64,000 nucleotides of DNA from Mucilaginibacter galii. Its GTDB lineage: Bacteria > Bacteroidota > Bacteroidia > Sphingobacteriales > Sphingobacteriaceae. The first letter of the stretch is position 1. Each line of letters starts with the position of its first letter. A model generated the notes under the pieces. The model was not told the origin of the DNA. It was given only the letters and a program-made list of their open reading frames with translations, and searched no databases. Made by a program: the position numbers and the translations under genes. This document shows, piece by piece, positions 26,144-34,723 of the stretch. The stretch lies in assembly GCF_014635825.1 (NCBI RefSeq), contig NZ_BMDO01000010.1:1-64000 (forward strand), in the 5' to 3' direction.

Positions 26144-26659
26144 TTATCCCTCATGCGTTAACACCTTCACCGTAACCAGCAACTGCCCCAAATGCCTCAT
26201 GGTATGTTCGGCCGAATGCGTATATAAGCCTATAACGGTAGATGAAACTTGTGCCCTGCCTACTCCCCTAACCTGAGTTAGTGTTTGTTCATTGGTTTGA
26301 TGCAATTGGGCTAAAGCAAGATCTACCTGTCTGTTAAAATACTGCACTAAATCTTCGCTGGTAAAATCATTAACCGGTGGCTTGCCTTCATTAGCCAAAT
26401 AATTCAATTGCTCTTCGTTCAAACTTTCGGCACGGGCATAAGTGAATAGCCGTTCTAATACACCGCTTAAATGCTGAAGATGAAATCCGGGCGACGCAAG
26501 GCCTGCAGGCTTTTTCCAAAGTAGTTTATCAGGAAAGCGGGCCATGAGTTCGTTCAACTCTTCGCGCGCCTGCAGTAGAGCATGAGCAACCGGTTGCAAC
26601 AGAACCGGCATTTTGGGCAGTGGCCCGCGCAGCCATACTTCGGGTAGTTTATTTGCCAT
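26144..26659 (-). CDS. DinB-like four-helix metal protein
   Basis: Resembles the DinB/YfiT superfamily of four-helix bundles that hold a divalent metal with three His; many act as thiol-dependent transferases. Candidate ligands are in GFHLQHLSGVLERL and YTHSAEHTMRHLGQLL. ATG at 26659 (MANKLPEVW) is preferred to a TTG two codons earlier. 171 residues is normal. Cytoplasmic, single gene. The reaction is unknown. Confidence 0.8.
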   Translation of the reverse strand: MANKLPEVWLRGPLPKMPVLLQPVAHALLQAREELNELMARFPDKLLWKKPAGLASPGFHLQHLSGVLERLFTYARAESLNEEQLNYLANEGKPPVNDFTSEDLVQYFNRQVDLALAQLHQTNEQTLTQVRGVGRAQVSSTVIGLYTHSAEHTMRHLGQLLVTVKVLTHEG

Positions 26660-26859
26660 ATACAAATTTAGTGTTACACCAATAATAACCTATTAGCGCC
26701 TAGCTTAAAGTATAAGAAAATTGATTTGAAGATGAGAATAAAATATCAACTATTTAATAATGTCAATTAAATATAACAATACAATCAGCTATATATCAAT
26801 ATCTTAACTACAATTCATCTTAACAAGCAAACATATGGTACAGTCATTGCTTATAGTGG

Positions 26860-28422
26860 ATGATAAATTATCTCATCCCTATGATACGAAACAATACTTT
26901 CCGAAAAGCTAAATGGCTTATGCCCGTTTTGGCAATATGCACCCTGCTCATAACCTTTGAGAGCTGTAAGAATACCAAACGGTCAGATATGGCTCAAACC
27001 ATTTACAAGGTAAATAAAAACAAAGCATTTAATAAAGTTACCCCCGAAGGCTTTGAGCCGGTGTTTACAAAGGTATTGGCCGAGAAGAAAAAATTGCTTC
27101 AAAACCCGGTACAAATTACTACCTTTTACGAGCAAAACGGTCATGATCCTGTGTTGGTTTTGGACCACATGGCCGGTGAAGACTTAAAGACTCTGGCCAG
27201 TTACCTTAAACGCTCTGGCGAACATGGCTTAGATCCAAAAATGTTCCAAGCCGATCAGGTTAATAACCTGGTAAACAAGTTTTACAGCAAAGACGCCATC
27301 AAAACTACTGAAGAAGCCTACCAAACTATGGCTGAGTTAGAAGTGATGCTGGCAAACTCATTGATTAATTATACCAACGCGCTGCAATATGGTGTAATTA
27401 GTCCCCGTAAAATATACGCCCGTTATTACACTGCTACCAAACGCCCCGATAGTGCATCTATGAGCAAGGTGTTTAGCATCAGCAACATTAAAAGCTTTTT
27501 AGATAGTGTGCAGCCGAAAAGCCCACAATACTTAGCTCTGCAGAAAGCGTTAAAAGAAAACGTACAGGTACCGGGAAAAACTGCCGAAGAAACTGACCGT
27601 ATTTTGAAAGTAAACCTGGAGCGTTTACGTTGGAAAAACAAGCCATCAGAAAACAAATATGTATTGGTAAACATACCTGATTTCCGTTTGGATGTTGTTG
27701 AAAATGGTAAATCGACTATGAACATGAAAGTTTGTGTAGGCGAAGGCCGTAATATTGACCGTGCAGATAACTTGGTGGAGTATGATGAAAGCGACAAAAA
27801 AGACCGTCCTTTTTCACGCGAGACACCACAGTTGAACAGCATGATTTACCAGGTACAGGTTAACCCGGTTTGGAACATTCCAGAAAGCATTGCCAGCAAA
27901 GAGATCATGGTACAGGCAGCACAAGATCCTTACTATTTATCCAACAAAAATATTGATGTATACCAAGGTGGCAAACTAGTTGATAACCCTGAAACTATTG
28001 ATTGGGCGTCGGCTAATAAGGCTGATTACTCTTTTAAACAACGCCCGGGTGATGATAATGCCTTAGGTAAGATCAAATTTTTGTTTAAAAACAATAGCAG
28101 CGTTTACCTGCACGACACCCCTGCCAAATTAGCTTTCGATAAGCCCATGCGTGCCGTAAGTCATGGTTGCGTACGTGTAGAACGTCCGCTTGATTTGGCT
28201 CATGCTTTGTTTGGCGATGGCAATCAATACGATAAAATTGCGCAGTATATGAGCATGGATAAACCAGATCCATCGGATATTCAGTTACCTAAAAAGACAG
28301 CTGTATACTTAACTTATGTTACCTGCTGGGCCGATGATAGTGGTACGCTACAATTTAGATCGGATGTTTACGGTTTAGATATTGTACTGTATGCCCACTT
28401 AAATAAATTCTTAACTGCCTAA
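26860..28422 (+). CDS. Murein L,D-transpeptidase (YcbB-like), lipoprotein
   Basis: Cross-links peptidoglycan (3-3 bonds) or anchors proteins to it. The N-terminus has a lipoprotein-like signal (WLMPVLAICTLLITFESC). A helical scaffold region spans about residues 60-250. The YkuD catalytic domain is at about 265-450 and includes the His of HDTPAKLAF and the nucleophile motif SHGCVR (Cys437). A second ATG at 26881 (MIRNNTF) is an equally possible start. 520 residues fits the YcbB class. It lies 17 bp before a Nudix gene on the same strand. Confidence 0.92.
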   Translation: MINYLIPMIRNNTFRKAKWLMPVLAICTLLITFESCKNTKRSDMAQTIYKVNKNKAFNKVTPEGFEPVFTKVLAEKKKLLQNPVQITTFYEQNGHDPVLVLDHMAGEDLKTLASYLKRSGEHGLDPKMFQADQVNNLVNKFYSKDAIKTTEEAYQTMAELEVMLANSLINYTNALQYGVISPRKIYARYYTATKRPDSASMSKVFSISNIKSFLDSVQPKSPQYLALQKALKENVQVPGKTAEETDRILKVNLERLRWKNKPSENKYVLVNIPDFRLDVVENGKSTMNMKVCVGEGRNIDRADNLVEYDESDKKDRPFSRETPQLNSMIYQVQVNPVWNIPESIASKEIMVQAAQDPYYLSNKNIDVYQGGKLVDNPETIDWASANKADYSFKQRPGDDNALGKIKFLFKNNSSVYLHDTPAKLAFDKPMRAVSHGCVRVERPLDLAHALFGDGNQYDKIAQYMSMDKPDPSDIQLPKKTAVYLTYVTCWADDSGTLQFRSDVYGLDIVLYAHLNKFLTA

Positions 28423-28439
28423 TAAACACAGGTTAACTT

Positions 28440-28904
28440 ATGCCTAAACAAAGTGCAGGAATACTATTATACCGAAAACCTTCAGCATTGCTGGAGGTTT
28501 TTCTCGTTCATCCCGGGGGGCCCTACTATGTAAAAAAAGATTTGGGTGTTTGGAGTATACCTAAAGGAGAATTTGAACACGACGAAGACCCTTTAGAGGC
28601 GGCCAAACGTGAGTTTGAAGAAGAGACAGGTCAAATTGTAAACGGTAAATTTATACCACTGCAAAGCATTAAATACAAGAATGGAAAGCTGGTACATGCC
28701 TGGGCTGTAGAAGGTGATATAGACGTAGATAAAATAACGAGTAACACCTTTGAAATAGAACATCCTTACAAGTCGGGTAAATGGATTACCATACCTGAAG
28801 TTGACCGGGGAGGCTGGTTTGATATAGCTACCGCTAAAACTAAATTGATCCCGGCACAAATAGCATTGGTTGAAGAGTTAGCAAATACTCTTCAACCAAG
28901 CTAA
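28440..28904 (+). CDS. Nudix hydrolase
   Basis: Mg-dependent pyrophosphohydrolase of nucleoside diphosphate-X compounds. The full Nudix box is GEFEHDEDPLEAAKREFEEE followed by TGQ, at about residues 43-65. The opening QSAGILLYRKPSALLEVFLV, with HPGGPYYVKKDLGVWSIPKG, resembles the diadenosine-polyphosphate/NTP-pyrophosphohydrolase subgroup. 154 residues. It follows the L,D-transpeptidase by 17 bp, so co-transcription is likely though a functional link is unclear. Confidence 0.92.
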   Translation: MPKQSAGILLYRKPSALLEVFLVHPGGPYYVKKDLGVWSIPKGEFEHDEDPLEAAKREFEEETGQIVNGKFIPLQSIKYKNGKLVHAWAVEGDIDVDKITSNTFEIEHPYKSGKWITIPEVDRGGWFDIATAKTKLIPAQIALVEELANTLQPS

Positions 28905-28914
28905 TTGTAAAACA

Positions 28915-29409
28915 TTACTGTTGTGCTGGCGGTGTAGCCGGCTGTTGGGCAGGTGGCGGGCCTTGTGGGCGTGGGCCACGGCGCATAGGTTCAGGTGCTT
29001 TAACTTCTGGATGCGCACCCCCTTTATGACACATGTTGCAGTTTACGCCCATTTCCATCACCATACCTATAGAGTCTTTACCTGCTTTAAAATATTTTTT
29101 GTTAATATTTGAGGTCATGCGGTACATCTGGCGTGCCATTTCCTTTTCGGGCTTGGCATCGAGTGCCCAATCCATTTTCTTGGTTTCTTCGTTACGCGAA
29201 TGGCAAAAGCCGCACTGCACTCCTAATGAAAGCTTCCAAGTGTCCATTACCGCATCAAGTTGCTTTTCGGTAATGTTCTTTGGAAGAACTTTTAGGTTTT
29301 TAAATTTCTTTTCTTCTTCAGGTTTGTTCTGTTTTATTGATGTGGCAGACACCAATACCACGGCCGAAAGCAGGCCTATAGTTACCATGATTTTTTTTCC
29401 GTGCAGCAT
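28915..29409 (-). CDS. Secreted diheme c-type cytochrome, reaction-centre-cytochrome-like
   Basis: The N-terminal signal or anchor (IMVTIGLLSAVVLVSATS) is followed by a helical domain with two CxxCH haem sites, CGFCH (about residue 67) and CNMCH (about 125). The spacing and flanking text (LKVLPKNITEKQLDAVMDTW; LGVQCGFCHSR) fit the photosynthetic reaction-centre cytochrome c subunit family, seen in many non-phototrophic Bacteroidota. Met residues between them (RQMYRM, VMEMG) may be axial ligands. A Pro/Gln/Arg tail (about the last 25 residues) is probably disordered. Periplasmic electron carrier; partner unknown. Confidence 0.82.
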   Translation of the reverse strand: MLHGKKIMVTIGLLSAVVLVSATSIKQNKPEEEKKFKNLKVLPKNITEKQLDAVMDTWKLSLGVQCGFCHSRNEETKKMDWALDAKPEKEMARQMYRMTSNINKKYFKAGKDSIGMVMEMGVNCNMCHKGGAHPEVKAPEPMRRGPRPQGPPPAQQPATPPAQQ

Positions 29410-29573
29410 ATATTTAGTCAGTGTTTAGATTGAGCTAAATATAGCACTTCTAACCTGCATGACATAACTATGACACAATTAATGTTGTAACATTATAGTG
29501 ATAAACATACAAACAATAGACAATGTAAATCATTACAACAGAACGAATAGCTTAGCAGTTATTAAGAAAAAAA

Positions 29574-30422
29574 TCAAGTTAAGAACGGAGCAACTAATTG
29601 CTCGCTTATTTGCCATAGTTTGTTACGAGCTGATGCATTTTGAGCAGCTAAAGTTGTTTTAGCTACCTGGCTTTTTTTGAAGTATTGCCCGTTTAACTTA
29701 GGACTTAATTTAATTTGGCCTGCCAGGTAAATCGAAGTTTGGGCACCTTCACGCGGGGTAATCATAAAAGGCGACGCTAAAATTTTAAGGATAGCGTTCA
29801 AGCCGCCCATACCGCTCCAAAAGTCAGACTTTACCACGCCAGGGTGAAGCGCATAGGCTGTAATACCACTTTGGGCATACTTTTCGGCCAATGCTTTTGC
29901 AAAATATATATTAGATAGTTTAGCAAGACCATAAGCCTTCCAGGAGGAATAGTCTTGTTTAAATTGCACATCGTTCAACAATTGTGGCCTTGCCATTTTA
30001 TGTGCTTCCGAACTTACGTTAATTACGCGTGCCTGTCCCTTTTGCAGCAACGGTAACAAGCTCATGGTTAGTAAAAAATGCCCCAAATGATTCATGGCAA
30101 AGGTAAGCTCTATACCGTCCTTACTTTCATGTCGACTTGGGTTAATACCACCTGCATTATTAATGAGCACATTGATGGCTATTAATTTACCTTTCAACTC
30201 ATCGGCAGCCTGCTTAACCGTTTGCATATCTGCCAAATCGCAATGAATCACAAAGACGCTACGATTGCCCGACTGTTCTATAATTTCCTTCTTTAGTTCC
30301 TCGCCTTTAGCAACATTACGTACCAACAAATATAAGGCATGATCTTTTTTGGCCAAAGCTAAAGCGGTTTCTTTACCTATACCCGAGGTTGCACCTGTAA
30401 TAACTGTTGTTCTGAAAGGCAT
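29574..30422 (-). CDS. SDR oxidoreductase, retinol-dehydrogenase-like
   Basis: Classical SDR with ITGATSGIGKETALAL (residues 7-22), CDLADMQ, NVLINNAGG, catalytic Ser in VINVSSEAHK and YGLAKLSN as the Tyr/Lys motif. The long acceptor loop and AYALHPGVVKSDFW resemble retinol/WW-domain oxidoreductase-like SDRs. 282 residues. Substrate unknown. Its start codon adjoins an inverted heptad-periodic repeat. Confidence 0.88.
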   Translation of the reverse strand: MPFRTTVITGATSGIGKETALALAKKDHALYLLVRNVAKGEELKKEIIEQSGNRSVFVIHCDLADMQTVKQAADELKGKLIAINVLINNAGGINPSRHESKDGIELTFAMNHLGHFLLTMSLLPLLQKGQARVINVSSEAHKMARPQLLNDVQFKQDYSSWKAYGLAKLSNIYFAKALAEKYAQSGITAYALHPGVVKSDFWSGMGGLNAILKILASPFMITPREGAQTSIYLAGQIKLSPKLNGQYFKKSQVAKTTLAAQNASARNKLWQISEQLVAPFLT

Positions 30423-30426
30423 CTTG

Positions 30427-30537
30427 GTGAGTAGTTAAGTAGTGAGTTGTTGATCAATTATCAATTGCTAAATTAAAGACTTAAAGCTTTCGATTTGTTT
30501 GCCTTTAGTAAAATCGCACAATCACTCACCACTTAAC
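30427..30537. repeat. Inverted repeat with partial 7-bp periodicity
   Basis: The left arm steps as GTGAGTA, GTTAAGT, AGTGAGT, TGTTGAT, CAATTAT, CAATTGC (30427-30468). The right arm at 30519-30537 is complementary to 30434-30452 at 16 of 19 positions. It fills the spacer between the SDR start and the Hint-protein stop, so it may also form a hairpin ending the Hint transcript's upstream region. Confidence 0.55.
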
Positions 30538-30544
30538 AAAGTGA

Positions 30545-31540
30545 CTATTTCTGCATTACCATAACGCCATTCATTAGGAACGTGGTGCCGCCATCGGCTA
30601 CCATATTGTAAACCTTTTGTATGCCACCTGCCTTTTCGGTTTTTTGCAGCACAGTGTAAGCCTCATACTTACCCGTTTTTTCGTTCAGGCATAAAACTTC
30701 CTGTCCTTCGGTCACCTCTCCTATTTTGCAGTTACCTTCTTTGGTCATCATGGGGTGATTGGGCGTGGCTTGCAGCAACTTACCGGTCAGCCTTACTTCC
30801 ATACCGAAGGCCGTATTAATGGTCTTCGCCGATACCAGGGTAAGATGCGTTATAGCATAGTTCTTAGCTTCATGCGTAGTCAACTCTTTAACCTTTACAA
30901 TATTTGATTGATGGGTAGCCGGATCTACAGTAAGTACCTCGTCACCCGCCTTTACTTCCTTTAAAAGCTTTTTGGCTCCGTTAGCCATTTGTACTACCTC
31001 ATTACCCGGGAAGCAGATGTCGTTACCATAAGTAGCACCCTCTTCCTTCATTTCCTTACCTCCATTCAGCACTTTGTACTGCTGAAAGCTCATTTCTTTG
31101 GATAAAATGTAGGATAACTTCAAGATGAAGTTCTTTTCCTCTTTGTTGATGTTATCAATATCCTGAAAATACTTTTCCCATATTTTGCCATCGGCTGTAA
31201 AATCGGGCACCAGGGCTTTGTATACTTTACCTTTTTCGTTGGTATAGAATACCATCAGGCCAATTTCCTGCATGCCTTCTTTAGCAATGAGTTTGTACAG
31301 GTCAATTCGTTTTTTAAGGCCATCATCTCCGGTGATGAAGTAGGGTTTGCGGGCTTCGTAACGGTCAAGGATGTAAATATTTTCAAATTTCACATAGCTA
31401 TCCTTATCCAAATCGGCTATAGCAAAGGTTTTAGCTTTATCATACTCGGCCATGGTAAGTGGACGAGGGTTCACCTTGGTTTGAGCCTGTACTAAATAGA
31501 ATGAAGAGGCCAGTAGAAAAGTAAGTGTAGTTTTACGCAT
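30545..31540 (-). CDS. Secreted Hint-domain protein (autoprocessing fold)
   Basis: A signal peptide (MRKTTLTFLLASSFYLVQAQ) is followed by a 150-residue N-terminal domain of unknown type. A Hint (hedgehog/intein) domain follows from Cys176 (CFPGNEVVQMANGAKKLLKE, then VKAGDEVLT). Block-B-like TPNHPM (259-264) supplies the usual Thr and His. The end is KVYNMVADGGTTFLMNGVMV, the Hint last-strand pattern. The terminal HN pair of splicing inteins is missing and no C-extein follows, so splicing is not expected. N-terminal cleavage at Asp175-Cys176 is possible. Function unknown. Confidence 0.82.
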   Translation of the reverse strand: MRKTTLTFLLASSFYLVQAQTKVNPRPLTMAEYDKAKTFAIADLDKDSYVKFENIYILDRYEARKPYFITGDDGLKKRIDLYKLIAKEGMQEIGLMVFYTNEKGKVYKALVPDFTADGKIWEKYFQDIDNINKEEKNFILKLSYILSKEMSFQQYKVLNGGKEMKEEGATYGNDICFPGNEVVQMANGAKKLLKEVKAGDEVLTVDPATHQSNIVKVKELTTHEAKNYAITHLTLVSAKTINTAFGMEVRLTGKLLQATPNHPMMTKEGNCKIGEVTEGQEVLCLNEKTGKYEAYTVLQKTEKAGGIQKVYNMVADGGTTFLMNGVMVMQK

Positions 31541-31619
31541 TATAATTCAATAAAATGTAAAACTCGCCATTGCTATAAATACAATGGCGAGTTGGGTATA
31601 TATTAAGGTCAGTTAATAT

Positions 31620-32792
31620 TTAAGATAGTTGTTTAAAGGCATCGGCGAAGGCTTGCATTTCGTCCATACGGCCAATACTTACGCGACACCAGTCTTTGTT
31701 GTTAAATTTCCAGTTCCTGATGCTTACCCCACGGTTGTTCATCTCCTGCGAAAACTTAGCGCCATCCATATTGATGGGAAACATCACAAAATTGGCTGAT
31801 GATGGAATATAAGTGTACCCCTCTTTTTTAAGCACCGAATACAAGAATTCTTTAGAAGCCATGGTCTTCTTTAAAGCATCCTGTAAAAATTCTTTTTCCT
31901 GATAGGCAGCGGCAGCGGCAGCTACCGTAGTGGCCGATAAACTCATCATACCGGTTGCATAGCTCGACAGAATCTTAACCACTTCAGGCTGGGCTACTAT
32001 GTAGCCGCAACGCAAGCCGGCAAAGCCGTATAGTTTTGAAAAGGTGCGGGCAACAATTATGTTCTGCCCGGCTTTAACAGCATTCATCATGCTCGATGCT
32101 TGTGGGTCGGGCAGGTAATCAATATAAGCTTCATCCACAAACACCACCGCTTTTTTGCTTACGCGCTCACAAAAGCCTTTCAATTTATTTGTATCAACAA
32201 TAGTGGCTGTTGGATTATTAGGGTTACAGATGTATACCAAGCCGGTGTTAGGGCCTACTTTGGCTTCCATAGCGTCCAGGTCAAGCTTATAATCTGCAGT
32301 TAAGGGCACCTTGATCACTTTACTGCCCAGTTCGGCAGCGGTCGATGGTAAATCGTTGTAAGACGGATCACCGGTAATGATTTCAGCTCCATTTTTTCCG
32401 TAGTACATAGCAGCGGCATGTAACAACGGACTGGAACCGGCATCCATCAAAATGTTGCTTTGTTTCACACCTTCGAATTCGGCAATTTTCCCTATCAGTT
32501 CGCGGCTTTTCATGAAAGGATACTGATAGCTGGTTTCCATGGCATCCATCAAAGCCTTTTTAGCAGCGCGCGACGGACCAAACGGATTTTCGTTGGCCGA
32601 GAGCCTGGCTTTCATTACCGGTGCGCCCTGTAACAGATTTTGCTCAATAACGCGGTCGGAACCAAAAAAAGCAGATTTAACCTTCACCGGCATTGCCGAA
32701 AGTTTACTGAGCGCGCCTGAAAAAAAAGTGACGCTACCGGCCATAAAGGCGCTTGTTTTGATCCAGTTTCTGCGGTTAATTGAGTTTGCCAT
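31620..32792 (-). CDS. Tat-exported PLP aminotransferase, histidinol-phosphate-aminotransferase-like
   Basis: Fold-type I aminotransferase. The N-terminus has a twin-arginine signal (NRRNWIKTSAFMAGSVTFFS). The core shows ARLSANENPFGPS, AGSSPLLHA, YICNPNNPT, FVDEAYIDY and the PLP lysine in VARTFSKLYGFAGLRCGY; RRVSIGR-like WCRVSIGRMDE lies near the C-terminus. This resembles HisC, but export and the lack of his genes nearby argue against histidine synthesis. It lies 30 bp downstream of a Tat-exported amine oxidase, so the two probably act on amino acids in the periplasm. Confidence 0.87.
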   Translation of the reverse strand: MANSINRRNWIKTSAFMAGSVTFFSGALSKLSAMPVKVKSAFFGSDRVIEQNLLQGAPVMKARLSANENPFGPSRAAKKALMDAMETSYQYPFMKSRELIGKIAEFEGVKQSNILMDAGSSPLLHAAAMYYGKNGAEIITGDPSYNDLPSTAAELGSKVIKVPLTADYKLDLDAMEAKVGPNTGLVYICNPNNPTATIVDTNKLKGFCERVSKKAVVFVDEAYIDYLPDPQASSMMNAVKAGQNIIVARTFSKLYGFAGLRCGYIVAQPEVVKILSSYATGMMSLSATTVAAAAAAYQEKEFLQDALKKTMASKEFLYSVLKKEGYTYIPSSANFVMFPINMDGAKFSQEMNNRGVSIRNWKFNNKDWCRVSIGRMDEMQAFADAFKQLS

Positions 32793-32822
32793 GGTTGTAT
32801 TGTTTGTTGAATTGTGCTGATT

Positions 32823-34415
32823 CTATCCTTTGACGTTAGTATCGGGGTAAGCCACTCTTGCCTCGGTAACACGTCCATGCAGTGATGCTACCACACTCCT
32901 GGCTGATTCAAATGCCCCGGCCATCCAGGCGTTTAAATATGTTAAGTGCTCGCCTGCGAAATACACATTTTTATCGGGCTTTAACAGCGCCGGATAATAG
33001 TCTTTGCGGGTGGTATTACTGTAAACCGCCCAGCCACCCTGGTTATACTTGGTTTTGTGCCAGCTTACCGAAAACGAGCGTTCAAACTCCTGGTCGTATT
33101 GCGGGTGTATAAGTCGGCCTTTTTGCAAAGCCAGCTTTTCGCGGTCGGTAAAGCTCAATTCGCCCACACGTTCGGCCTTCTCGTTAAAATTATAGTAGCC
33201 AATTAAGATTCCTTTTTTGCTCAGGTAATCATAAGACGGGTAAAATATCTGAGTCAAATCGTTATTGGTATGCGTAATACCCCCATAAATATTTTCATCT
33301 TCTTCCCAAAAACGTCGTTTAAACTGCAAGCCTATTTTGCCAGTTTGGTTATAGCTAATAAAATCAATAGCCTTACTTACCTCGGGCGAAAAGTTGTTGT
33401 TCACATTACTCAGCACAGGCAGCGGTAGCGTGCAAATGCACATATCGCCATTGATCACTTGCTCGCCCTTAGCGTCTTTGTAAGTAATTTTCACACCTTC
33501 GGGCAAATTGGTGATGGCAGTTACCTCGGCGCTCATCTTGAGCATTGGAGCCACTTTCTTTTCCAACGCCTTAGCTATCTGATCCATACCGCCTAAGGCT
33601 TGAAACATGGTCATTTGCAGCTCATAGGTATACTCGGCCACGTTATAAAAATCGGGGTCCATCAGGCCGGAGTGTATCAAATCGGCCAGTTTGTTAGGGT
33701 CAGCTATCTTGCCCGGGCGATTACCAGCGCCCGGTGATTCCAGGTAACCGCGCCGGGCCGAAGCTTTATACAATTTATCTATGTCGAGGCCGCCTTCGGC
33801 CATCAGGTATTCAATTACTTTTTCAGCATCTTCTTTAGTCAATCCCGCATCAAGGTTTCCATGATCCATGGTTTTAGCCATCATTTCGGTCATATAGCCA
33901 CGAATGTCGTTATGAACCTCGCGGTTACGGATCTTCTTATTAGAAAGCGGGCCTTTACCCTCTGCATAATAATAGGCGCTTTCGTTCACGTTATTATATA
34001 CCTGAATAGGCACACCCAGTTCCTTACAATAATGCAGCGTTAACTGGTGATGGTGCGGTATACGCGACGGGCCTGCATTAAAATATAAGCCTTCATCAAA
34101 ACTGGCAGTAACTGCGGGCTTGTCTAACTCACCATGTTTACTGCCATTTCGAATGCTCCAGCATCGGCCACCGGTCCGTTCTCGGGCTTCTAAAACGGTG
34201 CAGTTATAGCCTAATTTGGTTAACTCGTAAGCACAGGTCATACCCGCTAAACCGGCTCCAAGTATAATAACTCTTTTGCCGTTACCCTTACCTTCTAAAT
34301 TGTAAGCGTGAGCGGGTGCCGCTTTTAGCATCCCTAAAGCCATCATGGCCGGGTACGCAGCGCCAGTTAACATAGCTCCCCGGCCTAAAAAATCACGTCT
34401 TGAGATAGATTTCAA
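32823..34415 (-). CDS. Tat-exported flavin monoamine / L-amino-acid oxidase
   Basis: FAD enzyme oxidising amines or amino acids. The start is TTG; the next in-frame ATG (codon 15) would remove the twin-arginine motif SRRDFLGRG, so TTG is preferred. The signal ends near AAPAHA. The dinucleotide fold is VIILGAGLAGMTCAYEL, followed by EARERTGGRCWS. The C-terminal FAD motif is YFAGEHLTYLNAWMAGAFES. 530 residues fits the L-amino-acid-oxidase/tryptophan-monooxygenase class. First gene of a two-gene unit with the exported aminotransferase. Substrate not readable. Confidence 0.88.
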   Translation of the reverse strand: MKSISRRDFLGRGAMLTGAAYPAMMALGMLKAAPAHAYNLEGKGNGKRVIILGAGLAGMTCAYELTKLGYNCTVLEARERTGGRCWSIRNGSKHGELDKPAVTASFDEGLYFNAGPSRIPHHHQLTLHYCKELGVPIQVYNNVNESAYYYAEGKGPLSNKKIRNREVHNDIRGYMTEMMAKTMDHGNLDAGLTKEDAEKVIEYLMAEGGLDIDKLYKASARRGYLESPGAGNRPGKIADPNKLADLIHSGLMDPDFYNVAEYTYELQMTMFQALGGMDQIAKALEKKVAPMLKMSAEVTAITNLPEGVKITYKDAKGEQVINGDMCICTLPLPVLSNVNNNFSPEVSKAIDFISYNQTGKIGLQFKRRFWEEDENIYGGITHTNNDLTQIFYPSYDYLSKKGILIGYYNFNEKAERVGELSFTDREKLALQKGRLIHPQYDQEFERSFSVSWHKTKYNQGGWAVYSNTTRKDYYPALLKPDKNVYFAGEHLTYLNAWMAGAFESARSVVASLHGRVTEARVAYPDTNVKG

Positions 34416-34686
34416 AACTTTCGCTTGATTATGTAAAATATTACGTCATAAATATAAGTTATTTTAATCATTTTATATAAAACACTTAAATTATTCATCA
34501 GTATTAATAAATAAACATACAAAATCATAAAAAAAGCAAAAATTAAAAACGATTTTCTTATAAAATAGACTTTTTTATGACTTAAAGTAAATCTTGCTTG
34601 ATTTTTAATATATCATCTTTTGTACGAAAGGTTTGATGGGGTTAGCCATTGTAGTTTTGAAATATTTTAACAATCTATTTGTTATT
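34416..34686. promoter_or_regulatory. AT-rich divergent control region
   Basis: No gene seen. It separates the amine-oxidase unit from blaI. TTTTG (34655-34659) and a shortened -7 box TATTTG (34676-34681) could be the blaI promoter. A TACGAAAGGTTTG half-site near 34623 resembles the downstream operators. Confidence 0.45.
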
Positions 34687-34720
34687 TACGAAAGTTTCGT
34701 AGATTTACGAAGTTATCGTA
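34687..34720. promoter_or_regulatory. Tandem BlaI-type operators
   Basis: TACGAAAGTTTCGTA (34687-34701) is a perfect 15-bp palindrome around a central G. TACGAAGTTATCGTA (34706-34720) repeats the outer TACGA/TCGTA arms. Centres are 19 bp apart, and the second ends 3 bp before the blaI ATG. Placement and symmetry fit autorepression by a BlaI dimer. Confidence 0.75.
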
Positions 34721-34723
34721 GAA

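Noticed and set aside
26835-26912. Short frame beginning MVQSLLIVDDK, like a response-regulator start
   Set aside because: It ends after 25 codons, overlaps the L,D-transpeptidase start in another frame, and nothing regulator-like follows. Probably chance or a tiny leader.
30545-31540. Hint protein as a polymorphic toxin or splicing intein
   Set aside because: No C-terminal toxin or extein, no secretion or immunity genes nearby, and the splice-end HN pair is absent.
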